DNA of 56,275 nucleotides from Bacteroidales bacterium (GCA_017530365.1 JAFXMK010000025.1:1-56275); one strand, 5' to 3'. Counted from the stretch's first letter, positions 25,349 through 34,067 are shown. Notes: generated by a model from the sequence alone, not told the origin. Translations and numbers: made by a program.

Positions 25349-25795
25349 TTAACTCAACATTTCCTTCACCAATTGCGACACTTTGGCGTTGTCAGCCTTG
25401 CCGGCGACTTGTTTGGTGGTCATGCCCATCACCCGACCCATGTCCTTGATGGAGGTAGCACCAACTTGGGCGATGACGTCTTTGATGATGGTACGAAGCT
25501 CATCCTCACTCAAAGGTTGAGGCAGATAGGCTTCGATAACGGAGGCTTGGAACTTCTCTTCGTCGGCGAGTTCTTGACGACCGTTTTGCTCATAGATGGC
25601 CGCCGACTCCTTGCGCTGCTTCACCAGTTTCTGCAGCAGGCTCAGCTCGGTGGCTTCGGTGAGTTCGGTGTTGCCTCCTTTGGTTTTTTCCAAGAGGATC
25701 TGTGCTTTGATCGCCCTGAGGGCTTCGAGTTTCTTTTGGTCGCGGGCCAGCATGGCGGCCTTGATGTCGGCCATAATTGCAGTTTCTAATGACAT
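25349..25795 (-). CDS. GatB/YqeY domain-containing protein
   Basis: A 148-aa protein of the YqeY family, which shares the tRNA-binding tail domain of GatB. Features: MARDQKKLEALRAIKAQILLEK, a KQRKESAAIYEQNGRQELADEE helix, YLPQPLSEDEL, and the C-terminal GRVMGMTTKQVAGKADNAKVSQLVKEML (K-G-x-x-D-G/N-x-x-V pattern). Role unclear, possibly tRNA-dependent amidation or translation. The leader is unusual: a 4 x 8-bp repeat array (25797-25828) occupies the ribosome-binding region, and a palindrome (25844-25859) lies upstream of it. The -7 box is at 25872-25879. Confidence 0.93.
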   Translation of the reverse strand: MSLETAIMADIKAAMLARDQKKLEALRAIKAQILLEKTKGGNTELTEATELSLLQKLVKQRKESAAIYEQNGRQELADEEKFQASVIEAYLPQPLSEDELRTIIKDVIAQVGATSIKDMGRVMGMTTKQVAGKADNAKVSQLVKEMLS

Positions 25796-25796
25796 A

Positions 25797-25828
25797 GTTG
25801 TTCAGTTATTCAGTTGATCAGTTAATCA
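25797..25828. repeat. 4 x 8-bp array in the yqeY-like leader
   Basis: Units gttgttca, gttattca, gttgatca, gttaatca. It sits directly before the minus-strand start codon at 25795. Confidence 0.8.
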
Positions 25829-25843
25829 GTTTATTTGGCAGCC

Positions 25844-25859
25844 GCATCCCTAGGGATGC
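25844..25859. repeat. Perfect 16-bp palindrome in yqeY-like leader
   Basis: gcatccctagggatgc, transcribed as part of the 5' leader if the box at 25872-25879 is used. Possible small hairpin or protein-binding site. Confidence 0.6.
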
Positions 25860-25871
25860 TCTATCAGTAGG

Positions 25872-25879
25872 CAAAGATA
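25872..25879 (-). promoter_or_regulatory. -7 box TATCTTTG for the yqeY-like gene
   Basis: Reverse-strand TATCTTTG, about 77 nt from the start codon. Confidence 0.55.
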
Positions 25880-25891
25880 ATAATTAATTTA

Positions 25892-25924
25892 GATTGCTTC
25901 GGTCGTTCCTTCCTCGCAATGACG
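25892..25924. repeat. Dispersed GATTGCTTCG...CTCGCAATGACG element, copy 1
   Basis: The wording gattgcttcg...tcctcgcaatgacg recurs at 36753-36783 with small differences. I recognise it as the common repeat that, on the other strand, begins GTCATTGCGAGGA and translates as LRHCEEGTT-type peptides in many genomes. Confidence 0.8.
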
Positions 25925-25934
25925 TAAAAAAACG

Positions 25935-25942
25935 TACTTTTG
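25935..25942 (+). promoter_or_regulatory. -7 box TACTTTTG, leaderless MATE gene
   Basis: TACTTTTG followed by exactly 4 nt and then the ATG at 25947, so the transcript probably begins at or very near the start codon. Confidence 0.6.
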
Positions 25943-25946
25943 CGCC

Positions 25947-27275
25947 ATGATTAAAACGAGCATCACCAACCGTGAGATCTGGCGCATCGCCACCCCCATC
26001 ATGCTGGGGAACTTGGCGCAGACCATCATCACCTTTACCGACACAGCCTTCCTCGGGCATCTCGGCACCATCGAGCTGAGCGCCTCCATGATGGCTGGAC
26101 TCTTCTATTTTGTGTTCACCACGCTGGCCATGGGCTTCGCCGTGGGCATCCAGATCTTCATCGCACGACGTTTCGGCGAAGGCAACATGAAACAGATCGG
26201 CGTAATCTTCCAACACGGCGCCCTTTTCGTCCTGCTACTCGGCCTCCTGCTGTTCAGCATCTTGTTTTTCTTCAGCCATGGCCTGATGCGCAACATCATC
26301 GAGTCGGACAACATCTACGTTGCCTCCATGGAGTATCTGAGATTCAGAAGGTTTGGCATTGTCTTCGTGGTCTTCAACTTCCTGTTCCGCTCTTTCTATG
26401 TGGGCATCAGCAACACCAAGGTCATCACCTACTCCACCCTCCTTATGGCGGTGGTCAACATCTTCTTCGACTGGTGCCTGATCTTCGGCCACTGCGGCCT
26501 TCCTGAGATGGGCATCGGAGGTGCAGCCTTGGCCTCCCTTCTCGCTGAAATTGCCGCCTTCTGTTTCTTCTGGATCTATACTTTCATCACCATCCCGCAT
26601 GAAGAATTCGGCATGTTCCATTGGCACAAGCTCCAGCCGAAGCTGATGGGCAACATCCTGAAAGTGGCCTTCCCTTGCATGATGCAAAAACTCTTCTCCT
26701 TTGGCGCTTGGTTCGCCTTCTTCATCCTCATCGAGAAGATGGGCGAGACCGCCATCGGCATCTCCTCCGTGGTAAGAAGCACCTATATGATCCTCATCAT
26801 CCCGGGCTTCGCCTTTGCGGCTACGGCCAACACCTTGACCAGCCGCATCATCGGCGAAGGCAAAAGCGACGAGGTGATGGCCATGCTATGGAAAGTCGTC
26901 AAAAACGGCGCCATCTGCTCCCTCGTATTGGCTGTCATCACCTCTATCATTCCTCAACTCATTTTACAGATCTACACCGACGACCTCAGCCTTGCCGCTG
27001 CCGCCGTACCATCAGTCTATGTCATCAGCATCGCCACCATCCTCGGCGCCATCGGCATGGTCTATTTCGAGGCTGTCTCCGGCACAGGCAACACCTCAGC
27101 GGCCATGGCTTTGGAATTCGGGGTGCTCATCGCCTACATGTTCTACATCTTCCTGATGACCAAGACCTCTTCTATCGCCGGCGTATGGACGGCGGAATGG
27201 TTCTATAACATCGTCATGGGACTCATCGCCTTCTTCTATATCTGGAAGGCCGACTGGCGAAAAAAAGTGATTTGA
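25947..27275 (+). CDS. MATE family efflux transporter
   Basis: A 442-aa inner-membrane protein with about twelve hydrophobic helices in two related halves. Typical MATE features are ITNREIWRIATPIMLGNLAQTIITFTDTAFLGHLG at the N-terminus and a second-half counterpart around FPCMMQKLFSFGAWFAFFILIEKMG. It exports cationic drugs or metabolites by Na+ or H+ antiport; the substrate is unknown. The first of two tandem MATE genes; the second starts 15 nt downstream. It is more like the DinF/NorM branch than its neighbour, so this is not a simple recent duplication. Confidence 0.93.
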   Translation: MIKTSITNREIWRIATPIMLGNLAQTIITFTDTAFLGHLGTIELSASMMAGLFYFVFTTLAMGFAVGIQIFIARRFGEGNMKQIGVIFQHGALFVLLLGLLLFSILFFFSHGLMRNIIESDNIYVASMEYLRFRRFGIVFVVFNFLFRSFYVGISNTKVITYSTLLMAVVNIFFDWCLIFGHCGLPEMGIGGAALASLLAEIAAFCFFWIYTFITIPHEEFGMFHWHKLQPKLMGNILKVAFPCMMQKLFSFGAWFAFFILIEKMGETAIGISSVVRSTYMILIIPGFAFAATANTLTSRIIGEGKSDEVMAMLWKVVKNGAICSLVLAVITSIIPQLILQIYTDDLSLAAAAVPSVYVISIATILGAIGMVYFEAVSGTGNTSAAMALEFGVLIAYMFYIFLMTKTSSIAGVWTAEWFYNIVMGLIAFFYIWKADWRKKVI

Positions 27276-27290
27276 TTCAAGACTTCAACG

Positions 27291-28718
27291 ATGAATCCGA
27301 GCAACGACCAACGGAAACTCGATGAGCGTTATCTGATGATGACGCAGGCCCCCGTCAAGAGGCTGATCCTCAAGATGTCGGTGCCCACCATCATCAGCAT
27401 GCTGGTGACGAGTATCTACAACATGGTGGATTCGTTTTTCGTCGGTCATCTCAGCACCGAGGCGGTAGCTGGCGTGGGCGTCGCCTTCGCTTACATGGCC
27501 TTCATCAACGCCTGCGGTTTTTTCTTCGGACACGGTTCGGGCAACTACATCTCCAGGGCGCTGGGCGCCCGCCACAGCGAGAACGCAGGCAAGATGGCTG
27601 CCACAGGTTTCGTGAGTCCCTTGATCTTTGGTGCCATTGCGGGCATACTTAGCTTGGTCTTCATCACTCCTCTGTCACGAGCTTTGGGCGCCACAGAGCA
27701 AATCCTTCCGTCAGCCAATGCCTACCTGCGTTACATCCTCCTCGCCACGCCATTCATGATGTCGTCGCTGACGTTGAACAATCAGTTAAGGCTTCAAGGC
27801 AACGCTCGTTTCGGCATGATCGGCATCGCTTCGGGTGCCATCCTCAACATCGTCCTCGATCCGATTTTCATCTTCGTGCTGGACATGGGTGTCAGCGGTG
27901 CTTCCTTGGCCACCGCCGTCAGCCAATGTTTCGGCTGGTGTGTCCTGCTATGGGGCACCTCCCGCGAAGGCAATGTCCACATCCGACTTCGCAACTTCAC
28001 ACCCACAAAGGAATACTACATCCAGATCTTCAGAGGAGGTCTGCCTTCATTAGCCCGCCAGGCCCTCGCCGTGGTAGCCACCATCTGCCTGAACCGCATG
28101 GCAGTGCACTATGCCACTCCAGGCAACGAAGCCTCTGTCGTGGCAGCGTTCTCCATCGTAACACGTATCATGATGATGACCTATTCCCTTATCATCGGCT
28201 TGGGTCAAGGCTTCCAGCCAGTATGCGGCTACAACTACGGGGCAAAACTCTATGGCAGGGTAAAAGAGAGCTATTTGTTCTGTCTATCCCTGTCCACGGC
28301 CGTATTGATCGTCTTGGGCACCATGGGGTATCTCTTTGCTCCCGAGGTCATTGCTCTCTTCCGCAGCGAAGATCCCGAGTTGATCCGCGTGGGAAGCCAC
28401 GTCATGAGATGGCAATGCATCGCTTTCCCGTTATCGGGACTATGCACCACGACCAACATGCTGCTGCAGAACATCAACTACACTTGGCAAGCCACCTTCC
28501 TATCCATGTGCCGCCAAGGCATCTGCTTCCTTCCTGCGGTCTTCATCGCGCCCTGGCTTTGGGGACTCACCGGTCTCGAAGCCGCCCAAGCCATCGCCGA
28601 CGTGATGACCTTTATCATCGCGCTGCCGTTTGCCATCAAAATTATTAAGGAGCTTTCCTCAAAAGATAAGGATCACCAAAATAATTCCTCTGCGATGCCG
28701 TCGGCGAACAGCATCTGA
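27291..28718 (+). CDS. MATE family efflux transporter (second copy, MepA-like)
   Basis: A 475-aa inner-membrane transporter. Signature regions: VKRLILKMSVPTIISMLVTSIYNMVDSFFVGHL, a GHGSGNYISRALGA loop, LDPIFIFVLDMGVSGAS, and the GLGQGFQPVCGYNYGAKLYGRV loop of the second half, as in MepA-type multidrug exporters. It forms an operon with the MATE gene 15 nt upstream. Its last 46 bp overlap the end of the convergent hemW gene, an unusually long tail-to-tail overlap; the overlapping part encodes a polar, probably unconserved C-terminal tail (HQNNSSAMPSANSI). Confidence 0.93.
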   Translation: MNPSNDQRKLDERYLMMTQAPVKRLILKMSVPTIISMLVTSIYNMVDSFFVGHLSTEAVAGVGVAFAYMAFINACGFFFGHGSGNYISRALGARHSENAGKMAATGFVSPLIFGAIAGILSLVFITPLSRALGATEQILPSANAYLRYILLATPFMMSSLTLNNQLRLQGNARFGMIGIASGAILNIVLDPIFIFVLDMGVSGASLATAVSQCFGWCVLLWGTSREGNVHIRLRNFTPTKEYYIQIFRGGLPSLARQALAVVATICLNRMAVHYATPGNEASVVAAFSIVTRIMMMTYSLIIGLGQGFQPVCGYNYGAKLYGRVKESYLFCLSLSTAVLIVLGTMGYLFAPEVIALFRSEDPELIRVGSHVMRWQCIAFPLSGLCTTTNMLLQNINYTWQATFLSMCRQGICFLPAVFIAPWLWGLTGLEAAQAIADVMTFIIALPFAIKIIKELSSKDKDHQNNSSAMPSANSI

Positions 28719-29806
28719 TCATCATTGAGATATAGGATTTCTTTGTTTTGCGAGAGCCTTCCCCGGGCAATCAAAGGCTGGGCTTTTTGTTCGCAGTGGG
28801 AGGAAAAGCGTTCGCCCATCTCGCATTTGATATAATTTAGATCGACACCCCACATCGTACGGAGTCGGAGCATGACGTATTCGTCATATTGCTGTTCCAT
28901 CGTAAGAACCTCTCTCTCAAACAATTGTACGTTTTCCGTTCTCCGTTTTCCGTTCTCCACGTATTGCTCCAAAGAGGAAACGTTCCACTGCCTCGACTTG
29001 CCATCGTACGAATGTGCCGAAGGCCCAAAACCTGCGTATGGGATGCCAATCCAATAGCTGGTGTTGTGCCGTGAATGCATGCGCGGCTGACTAAAATTGG
29101 AGATCTCATAATGCACATAGCCGTGTTCAGCAGCACGACGGCATAAGATCTCATAGTCACGGATCGAATCCTCTTCGCTTATGGGCATAGCCTTCCCCAA
29201 TTCAATTTGCTTCGTTAAAACAGCATTGGGTTCCAAGGTCAAGGCATAGGCGGAAAGATGCGGAATATCCAATTCAAAAAACAAATCTAGATTTCGGTTC
29301 CACTGATCGGCATCAGAGGTGGGCAAGCCGTAGATCAAATCAATGCTGATATTCTCGAAACCCACTTCTTTAGCCAAATCAAGGCTCTGACGAGCATGAT
29401 TTGAATCGTGTTTGCGGCTCAGATATCGAAGGTCGTTGTCGAAAAAACTCTGGATACCGATGCTGAGACGGTTCACACCCAAAGACCTCAATCCAGAAAG
29501 ATATTCCAAGGAGAGCGTATCGGGGTTGGCTTCGAACGTGATCTCGGCATCAGGATCAATTTCAAAGCAATCATGAAGTGTCTTGAGGATATTCTCAATT
29601 TCTTCTAAATGTAATAAGGAAGGCGTTCCGCCGCCGAAATAAACCGTCTCGACCTTTTCCCCGTGAAGGTAGTCTTTACGAAAGGCAATCTCATGTTTCA
29701 AGGCCTCCAGAAAGTCCGCTTTGCGCTTTGTTGAGGGGATGGAATAAAACCCACAATAGGCGCACTTGGAGGCGCAAAAGGGAATATGGATATAGAGACT
29801 GGACAT
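28673..29806 (-). CDS. hemW: HemW-type radical SAM haem chaperone
   Basis: A 377-aa radical SAM protein of the HemN/HemW branch. The [4Fe-4S]/SAM motif is IPFCASKCAYCGFYS (CxxxCxxC near residues 11-18, followed by a further Cys-free GFYS), then GGGTPSLL and the GVNRLSIGIQSF segment. The C-terminal domain has the YEISNFSQPRMHSRHNTSYWIGIPYAGFGPSAHS pattern. HemW is thought to insert haem into respiratory proteins; the coproporphyrinogen oxidase role is less likely because of the short N-terminus. A 4 x 7-bp repeat array (28931-28958) lies inside the coding sequence, encoding ENGKRRTEN. A shared terminator lies at 29811-29840. Confidence 0.93.
   Translation of the reverse strand: MSSLYIHIPFCASKCAYCGFYSIPSTKRKADFLEALKHEIAFRKDYLHGEKVETVYFGGGTPSLLHLEEIENILKTLHDCFEIDPDAEITFEANPDTLSLEYLSGLRSLGVNRLSIGIQSFFDNDLRYLSRKHDSNHARQSLDLAKEVGFENISIDLIYGLPTSDADQWNRNLDLFFELDIPHLSAYALTLEPNAVLTKQIELGKAMPISEEDSIRDYEILCRRAAEHGYVHYEISNFSQPRMHSRHNTSYWIGIPYAGFGPSAHSYDGKSRQWNVSSLEQYVENGKRRTENVQLFEREVLTMEQQYDEYVMLRLRTMWGVDLNYIKCEMGERFSSHCEQKAQPLIARGRLSQNKEILYLNDDQMLFADGIAEELFW
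28931..28958. repeat. 4 x 7-bp array inside hemW
   Basis: Units gttttcc, gttctcc, gttttcc, gttctcc (minus strand GGAGAAC/GGAAAAC), contiguous, 28 bp, within an open reading frame. Confidence 0.85.
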
Positions 29807-29810
29807 AACA

Positions 29811-29840
29811 AAAAAAGCCCCGCAGTTGCGGGGCTTTTTT
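29811..29840. terminator. Aquaporin gene terminator
   Basis: Stem gccccgc/gcggggc with an agtt loop flanked by A-run and T-run. It lies downstream of the minus-strand aquaporin gene and just before the hemW start. Confidence 0.88.
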
Positions 29841-29852
29841 TAAAACACATAA

Positions 29853-30569
29853 TTACTTCTCTTCTTTCTTGCAGCAACCGCCGAGGCACTTGTAGCAAAG
29901 GCCAGCGATGCAGGCACCTACGAGAGGAGCCACGATGAACAGCCAGAGCTGAGGCATGGCCAGCGGGTTCTCGGAGAAGATGGCAACGCCAAGTGAACGA
30001 GCGGGGTTCACAGAGGTATTGGTCAACGGGATGCTGATGAGGTGGATGAGCACCAGGGTGAGACCGATGGCGAGACCACCGAACTTACCGTTGGCGTGAC
30101 GGCTGTCGGTGACACCGAGGATGACCATCAAGAAGACGAAGGTCAACAGAGCCTCAACGAGGAAAGCGCCCCACATGGAGGTCTGGAGATAACCACCAGC
30201 AACGTCAGCAGCGCTGAAGAAGTCGCCATAACCGTTGGCAGCGAAGGTACCGAGTGTCATTCCAGCTGACTTGGCAATCACCATCAGCAAGAGACCTGCG
30301 ATGATACCACCGATGATCTGAGCGACCCAGTAGCAAAGCATCTCTTTCAAGGTCATACGACCGTTCACCCAAACACCAAAGCTCACGGCAGGATTCAGGT
30401 GAGCGCCAGAGATGTGACCGATGCCGTATGCCATGGCAATGACGGTCAAACCGAAGGCGATGGCAACGCCAAGGAATCCGACATGTCCGAAGATTGCAGT
30501 ACCGCAACCACCGAAAACAAGAACGAAGGTGCCGAACAATTCGGCGAAGAATTTGTTACCAATTTTCAT
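29853..30569 (-). CDS. MIP family aquaporin (AqpZ-like)
   Basis: A 238-aa inner-membrane channel with six helices and both pore motifs: SGAHLNPAVSFG near residue 65 and NTSVNPARSLG near 187. The selectivity-filter arrangement and length are closest to AqpZ water channels. The C-terminal tail is odd for the family: after the last helix it reads CIAGLCYKCLGGCCKKEEK, with five Cys in 15 residues, which could bind metal or respond to redox state. Monocistronic, with its own terminator. Confidence 0.93.
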   Translation of the reverse strand: MKIGNKFFAELFGTFVLVFGGCGTAIFGHVGFLGVAIAFGLTVIAMAYGIGHISGAHLNPAVSFGVWVNGRMTLKEMLCYWVAQIIGGIIAGLLLMVIAKSAGMTLGTFAANGYGDFFSAADVAGGYLQTSMWGAFLVEALLTFVFLMVILGVTDSRHANGKFGGLAIGLTLVLIHLISIPLTNTSVNPARSLGVAIFSENPLAMPQLWLFIVAPLVGACIAGLCYKCLGGCCKKEEK

Positions 30570-30704
30570 AGCATTAGAAATTTAGTTAGTTGTTAATTGA
30601 CAAATCAATGTGCAAACGTACAAAATAAAATGAAATTATACTCATTCAAGTTAATTTTTTTCCGTTTCGATTAAAAGAAATAAGGCAGATAAAAGCATTA
30701 GTTT

Positions 30705-30712
30705 TAATTTTG
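30705..30712 (+). promoter_or_regulatory. -7 box TAATTTTG, leaderless tolC-like gene
   Basis: TAATTTTG followed by exactly 4 nt (tggt) and then the ATG at 30717. Confidence 0.6.
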
Positions 30713-30716
30713 TGGT

Positions 30717-32012
30717 ATGAAAAAAATGTTATTATTCACATTGTCCTTGTTGCTATCCTGTTCCATGATAGCCCAGGAAAGCCACTCTTACCGATTCACT
30801 CTCGAGGACTGCATCCGCTATGCATTTGCCAACAGCTACGAACGTAAATCCATGGAGCTTACCGGCAAGTCGCTTGAAGCAACCTACGAACAATCCAAGA
30901 TGCAACGGCTACCAAACTTGAGCGCCTCGGCAGGACAAAACATCTCTAACAATGCCAACGGATGGTCCACCTCGGGCAATATCGGACTAGGCTCCTCTGT
31001 CACCATTTATCAAGGAGGACAACTCAATAACACGATTGAACAAAACCGCCTCAACCTGGAACGGAACACCGTGCAGATGGAGCGTTACGACAACCAAACC
31101 ACCACGCAGATTCTACAGAGTTTCCTCACTATCCTAGGCAATCAAGAACTTTTGAATTACCAACTCGAAGTGCTGAAGACCAGCAGTGAGCAACTACGTC
31201 AGGGGCGCATCAAATACCAGGTTGGAACCATTCTAGAAAGCGATCTTTTGTTGCTCGAGGCGCAGTATTACAGCGATTCGAACAATGTGGTGGATTCTCG
31301 CATCAACATCGACAACAACCTGCTTGACCTGAAGGTGCTACTTTCCATGAACCCCACCGACAACCTGGAGATTGTAACCCCCGATACCGAGAACCTTGAT
31401 GGACTGAGAGATAATCTCCCATCGGAGGAAGAAGCCATCCAGCTGGCCATGGAGACCATGCCCGACCTCAGGATCAGCGACTACAACATCAAAATCGCAG
31501 AAAAAAGCGTTGACATGGCCAAAGGCAATTATCTCCCGTCAATTTCCGCCAACGCTAATGTGGGCATGGGTGTCCTTTCGTTTGATGGAAACGGTGTAAA
31601 GCAATGGTACAGCACCCCATCGGAATCCGCAGGCATCTCGGTCAACATCCCGATCTTCAGCCGAGGCGCCACCAAAGCCAATGTCAAGAAAAGCCAGATC
31701 TCCCTGGAACAGGCCCAACTCGACTACGAGCAGACCCAGCTCAGCGTCCGACAAGCCGTCTCCCAAGCCTATCGCAATGTCATCTCCGCGTACAATGCCT
31801 ACAAGGTGTCGGAAGTGCGGGAAAACGCCTATAGCAAGAGCTTCGATGCGTACAACATACAATATCAATTTGGCAAGATCACTACGGTTGAGCTTCTGCA
31901 GCAACAGAACAACTACCTCAATGTGTTAAACACCTATATTCAGAATAAATACAGCCTTCTCATGAAACGAAAGATCCTAGATGTTTACATGGGGAAGAGG
32001 GTGAGTCTTTAG
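30717..32012 (+). CDS. TolC family outer membrane efflux protein
   Basis: A 431-aa outer membrane channel protein. Signal peptide MKKMLLFTLSLLLSCSMIAQ; then two OEP repeats with long helices (LEDCIRYAFANSYERKS..., and IAEKSVDMAKGNYLPSISANANVG). The conserved patterns QGGQLNNTIEQNRLNLE and LEQAQLDYEQTQLSVRQAVSQAYRNV are present. It is the first gene of a tripartite efflux operon with the adaptor, ATPase and permease that follow. It is preceded by a -7 box only 4 nt from its ATG and followed by a heptad array filling the gap to the adaptor gene. Confidence 0.93.
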   Translation: MKKMLLFTLSLLLSCSMIAQESHSYRFTLEDCIRYAFANSYERKSMELTGKSLEATYEQSKMQRLPNLSASAGQNISNNANGWSTSGNIGLGSSVTIYQGGQLNNTIEQNRLNLERNTVQMERYDNQTTTQILQSFLTILGNQELLNYQLEVLKTSSEQLRQGRIKYQVGTILESDLLLLEAQYYSDSNNVVDSRINIDNNLLDLKVLLSMNPTDNLEIVTPDTENLDGLRDNLPSEEEAIQLAMETMPDLRISDYNIKIAEKSVDMAKGNYLPSISANANVGMGVLSFDGNGVKQWYSTPSESAGISVNIPIFSRGATKANVKKSQISLEQAQLDYEQTQLSVRQAVSQAYRNVISAYNAYKVSEVRENAYSKSFDAYNIQYQFGKITTVELLQQQNNYLNVLNTYIQNKYSLLMKRKILDVYMGKRVSL

Positions 32013-32038
32013 ATAAAAGATAAAAGATAAAAGATATA
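32011..32038. repeat. 4 x 7-bp array between tolC-like and macA-like genes
   Basis: Units agataaa, agataaa, agataaa, agatata. It starts on the tolC-like stop codon and makes up nearly the whole intergenic gap. Confidence 0.88.
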
Positions 32039-32041
32039 AAA

Positions 32042-33280
32042 ATGGCAAAGAATAAAAAAACCAAATGGCTTATTGCTTTAGGGGTGATTGTCGCCATCAT
32101 CATTGGTACCATCATTGTGAGATCCACCAAATCCGCCAAGAAAGAGCTGGTGATCCGCACCCATGTCGTTGGTGAATACACGGTGGAGAACACCGTCACG
32201 GCAACAGGAACCATAGAGCCAGTAGAGACCGTGGAAGTCGGCACCCAGGTGTCCGGTAAAGTGGAAAAGATATATGTCGATTTCAACGACGTTGTGAAAA
32301 AAGGCGAGTTGCTGGCTGAATTGGACAAGCTGACGCTCAACCAGAATGTCAGCAGGGCTAAGGCAAGTCTGACTTCTGCCGAGAGCCAACTTAACTATGC
32401 AAAACTTACCTACGACCGCACTAAACAACTCTATGAGTCCAACGCGGCCACACTCGCCTCTTACCAAGAAGCCCAAAACAGCTACACTCAGGCACAGATG
32501 AGCAAGAGAAATGCACAGGCTGCCTACGACCAAGCCTTGGTTGATCTGAGTTACGCCGAGATCTACTCGCCCATCGATGGTGTCGTCCTCGACCGCGCCG
32601 TAGAGGTGGGACAGACCGTTGCCGCCTCCTTCAGCACACCCACCCTCTTTACCTTAGCCAACGACTTGACCAAGATGCAGGTGGAAGCTGCCGTTGACGA
32701 AGCCGACATCGGACAGGTAAAGATCGGGCAAAGGGTGAACTTCACCGTCGATGCATACACCTACGAGACCTTCGAAGGATCGGTAAACCAGATCCGCATG
32801 AAATCCACTACCACCAGCAACGTGGTGAAATATACCGTCATCATCAGCGCTCCAAACCCCGACCTGAAGCTTTTCCCAGGCATGACCGCCAACGTGACCA
32901 TCATCACCCAGGAAGAGACCGGCCTCGCCGTGCCTGCCGAAGCGTTCAACTTCACCCCCGACGAACAGGTGCTGAAAGCCATCCGCAAAGCCGACAAGCC
33001 CGAAGGCCAAAAACCACAAGGCGGGCGACCCCAGATAGATGAAAATGGTGAGCGACCCGCTGACATGGAGATGGTGTGGGTCAAAAACGGCAGCGATATC
33101 ATGCCACGTCCAGTGAAGACCGGAATGAGCGACGTCGCCTACAAGATCGTGGAGCAAGGCCTGCAGGCTGGCGACTCCGTGGTGCTCTCGGCACAGTATG
33201 TGGTCAAGGAAAAACAGTCGAAGAAGGGAGAGAACCCCTTCATGCCTGGTCCTCCCGGTAGAAACAGAAACAAGAAATGA
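32042..33280 (+). CDS. MacA-like periplasmic adaptor (HlyD/RND type)
   Basis: A 412-aa adaptor anchored by one N-terminal helix (WLIALGVIVAIIIGTIIV). Order of domains: lipoyl half-motif (GTIEPVETVEVGTQVSGKVEKIYVDFNDVVKKGELLAELD), coiled-coil hairpin (about residues 105-165), second lipoyl half (EIYSPIDGVVLDRAVEVGQTV), then beta-barrel and membrane-proximal domains. It links the MacB-type ATPase/permease to the TolC-like channel. It overlaps the ATPase gene by ATGA at 33277-33280. Confidence 0.93.
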   Translation: MAKNKKTKWLIALGVIVAIIIGTIIVRSTKSAKKELVIRTHVVGEYTVENTVTATGTIEPVETVEVGTQVSGKVEKIYVDFNDVVKKGELLAELDKLTLNQNVSRAKASLTSAESQLNYAKLTYDRTKQLYESNAATLASYQEAQNSYTQAQMSKRNAQAAYDQALVDLSYAEIYSPIDGVVLDRAVEVGQTVAASFSTPTLFTLANDLTKMQVEAAVDEADIGQVKIGQRVNFTVDAYTYETFEGSVNQIRMKSTTTSNVVKYTVIISAPNPDLKLFPGMTANVTIITQEETGLAVPAEAFNFTPDEQVLKAIRKADKPEGQKPQGGRPQIDENGERPADMEMVWVKNGSDIMPRPVKTGMSDVAYKIVEQGLQAGDSVVLSAQYVVKEKQSKKGENPFMPGPPGRNRNKK

Positions 33281-34029
33281 GCGAACATCCATCCATCATC
33301 AAGGTAGAAGGCCTCAAGCGCACCTTCATCGTCGGCAGTGAGGAAGTGCATGCCCTGAAAGGCGTGTCGTTCGAGATCTGCCAAGGCGAGTTCGTGAGCA
33401 TCATGGGATCTTCCGGCAGTGGCAAATCCACCCTGCTCAACATCTTGGGGTGCCTCGACCAGCCCACTTCAGGCGAGTACTATATCGATGGCATCTCCGT
33501 GAGAGAACGCTCCAAAAACGAGTTGTCAGAGATCCGCAACCGAAAGATCGGTTTCGTGTTCCAGTCGTACAACCTGCTGCCCCGCACCTCCGCCTTGGAG
33601 AACGTGGAGCTACCGCTGGTCTATAACCCTGACGTCTCGCATCGTGAGCGTCGTGAGAAGGCGCAACACGCTTTGGAACTGGTGGGACTGAAAGACCGCA
33701 TGGAGCACATGCCCAACCAGCTCTCTGGCGGACAGCAACAACGCGTTGCCATCGCCCGAGCCTTGGTTAACGACCCCGTCATCGTACTCGCCGACGAAGC
33801 CACCGGCAATCTCGACACCCGCACCTCCTACGAGATCATGAGCCTATTCCAGAACCTCCATGAGCAAGGCAAGACCATCGCCTTCGTCACCCACGAATCC
33901 GATATCGCCGTGTTCACCAGCCGCACCATCTTCCTCCGCGATGGACACATCCTCCGCGACGAGCCCGTGAACACCAAATCAGCCGCTGAAGCACTTGCCG
34001 CCCTCCCCATCGATAACGATTATAAATGA
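33277..34029 (+). CDS. MacB/LolD-type ABC transporter ATP-binding protein
   Basis: A 250-aa cytoplasmic ATPase. Walker [13 protein letters not shown] near residue 44, Q-loop [12 protein letters not shown] signature [16 protein letters not shown] near 148, Walker [14 protein letters not shown] near 170, and H-loop THE near 205. This belongs to the MacB/LolD/FtsE class, which powers extracytoplasmic work by mechanotransmission rather than moving substrate across the inner membrane. It is separate from its permease here, unlike enterobacterial MacB, which is one chain. Confidence 0.95.
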   Translation: MSEHPSIIKVEGLKRTFIVGSEEVHALKGVSFEICQGEFVSIMGSSGSGKSTLLNILGCLDQPTSGEYYIDGISVRERSKNELSEIRNRKIGFVFQSYNLLPRTSALENVELPLVYNPDVSHRERREKAQHALELVGLKDRMEHMPNQLSGGQQQRVAIARALVNDPVIVLADEATGNLDTRTSYEIMSLFQNLHEQGKTIAFVTHESDIAVFTSRTIFLRDGHILRDEPVNTKSAAEALAALPIDNDYK

Positions 34030-34034
34030 TTTTA

Positions 34035-34062
34035 ACTTCTTACTTCTGTCTTCTGACTTCAA
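34035..34062. repeat. 4 x 7-bp array between ABC ATPase and permease genes
   Basis: Units acttctt, acttctg, tcttctg, acttcaa, contiguous, 28 bp. It occupies almost the whole intercistronic gap of 38 bp. Confidence 0.85.
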
Positions 34063-34067
34063 AATAA

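Noticed and set aside
25947-28718. Recent tandem duplication of MATE genes
   Set aside because: The two proteins differ throughout in length and motif wording, so they belong to different MATE branches.
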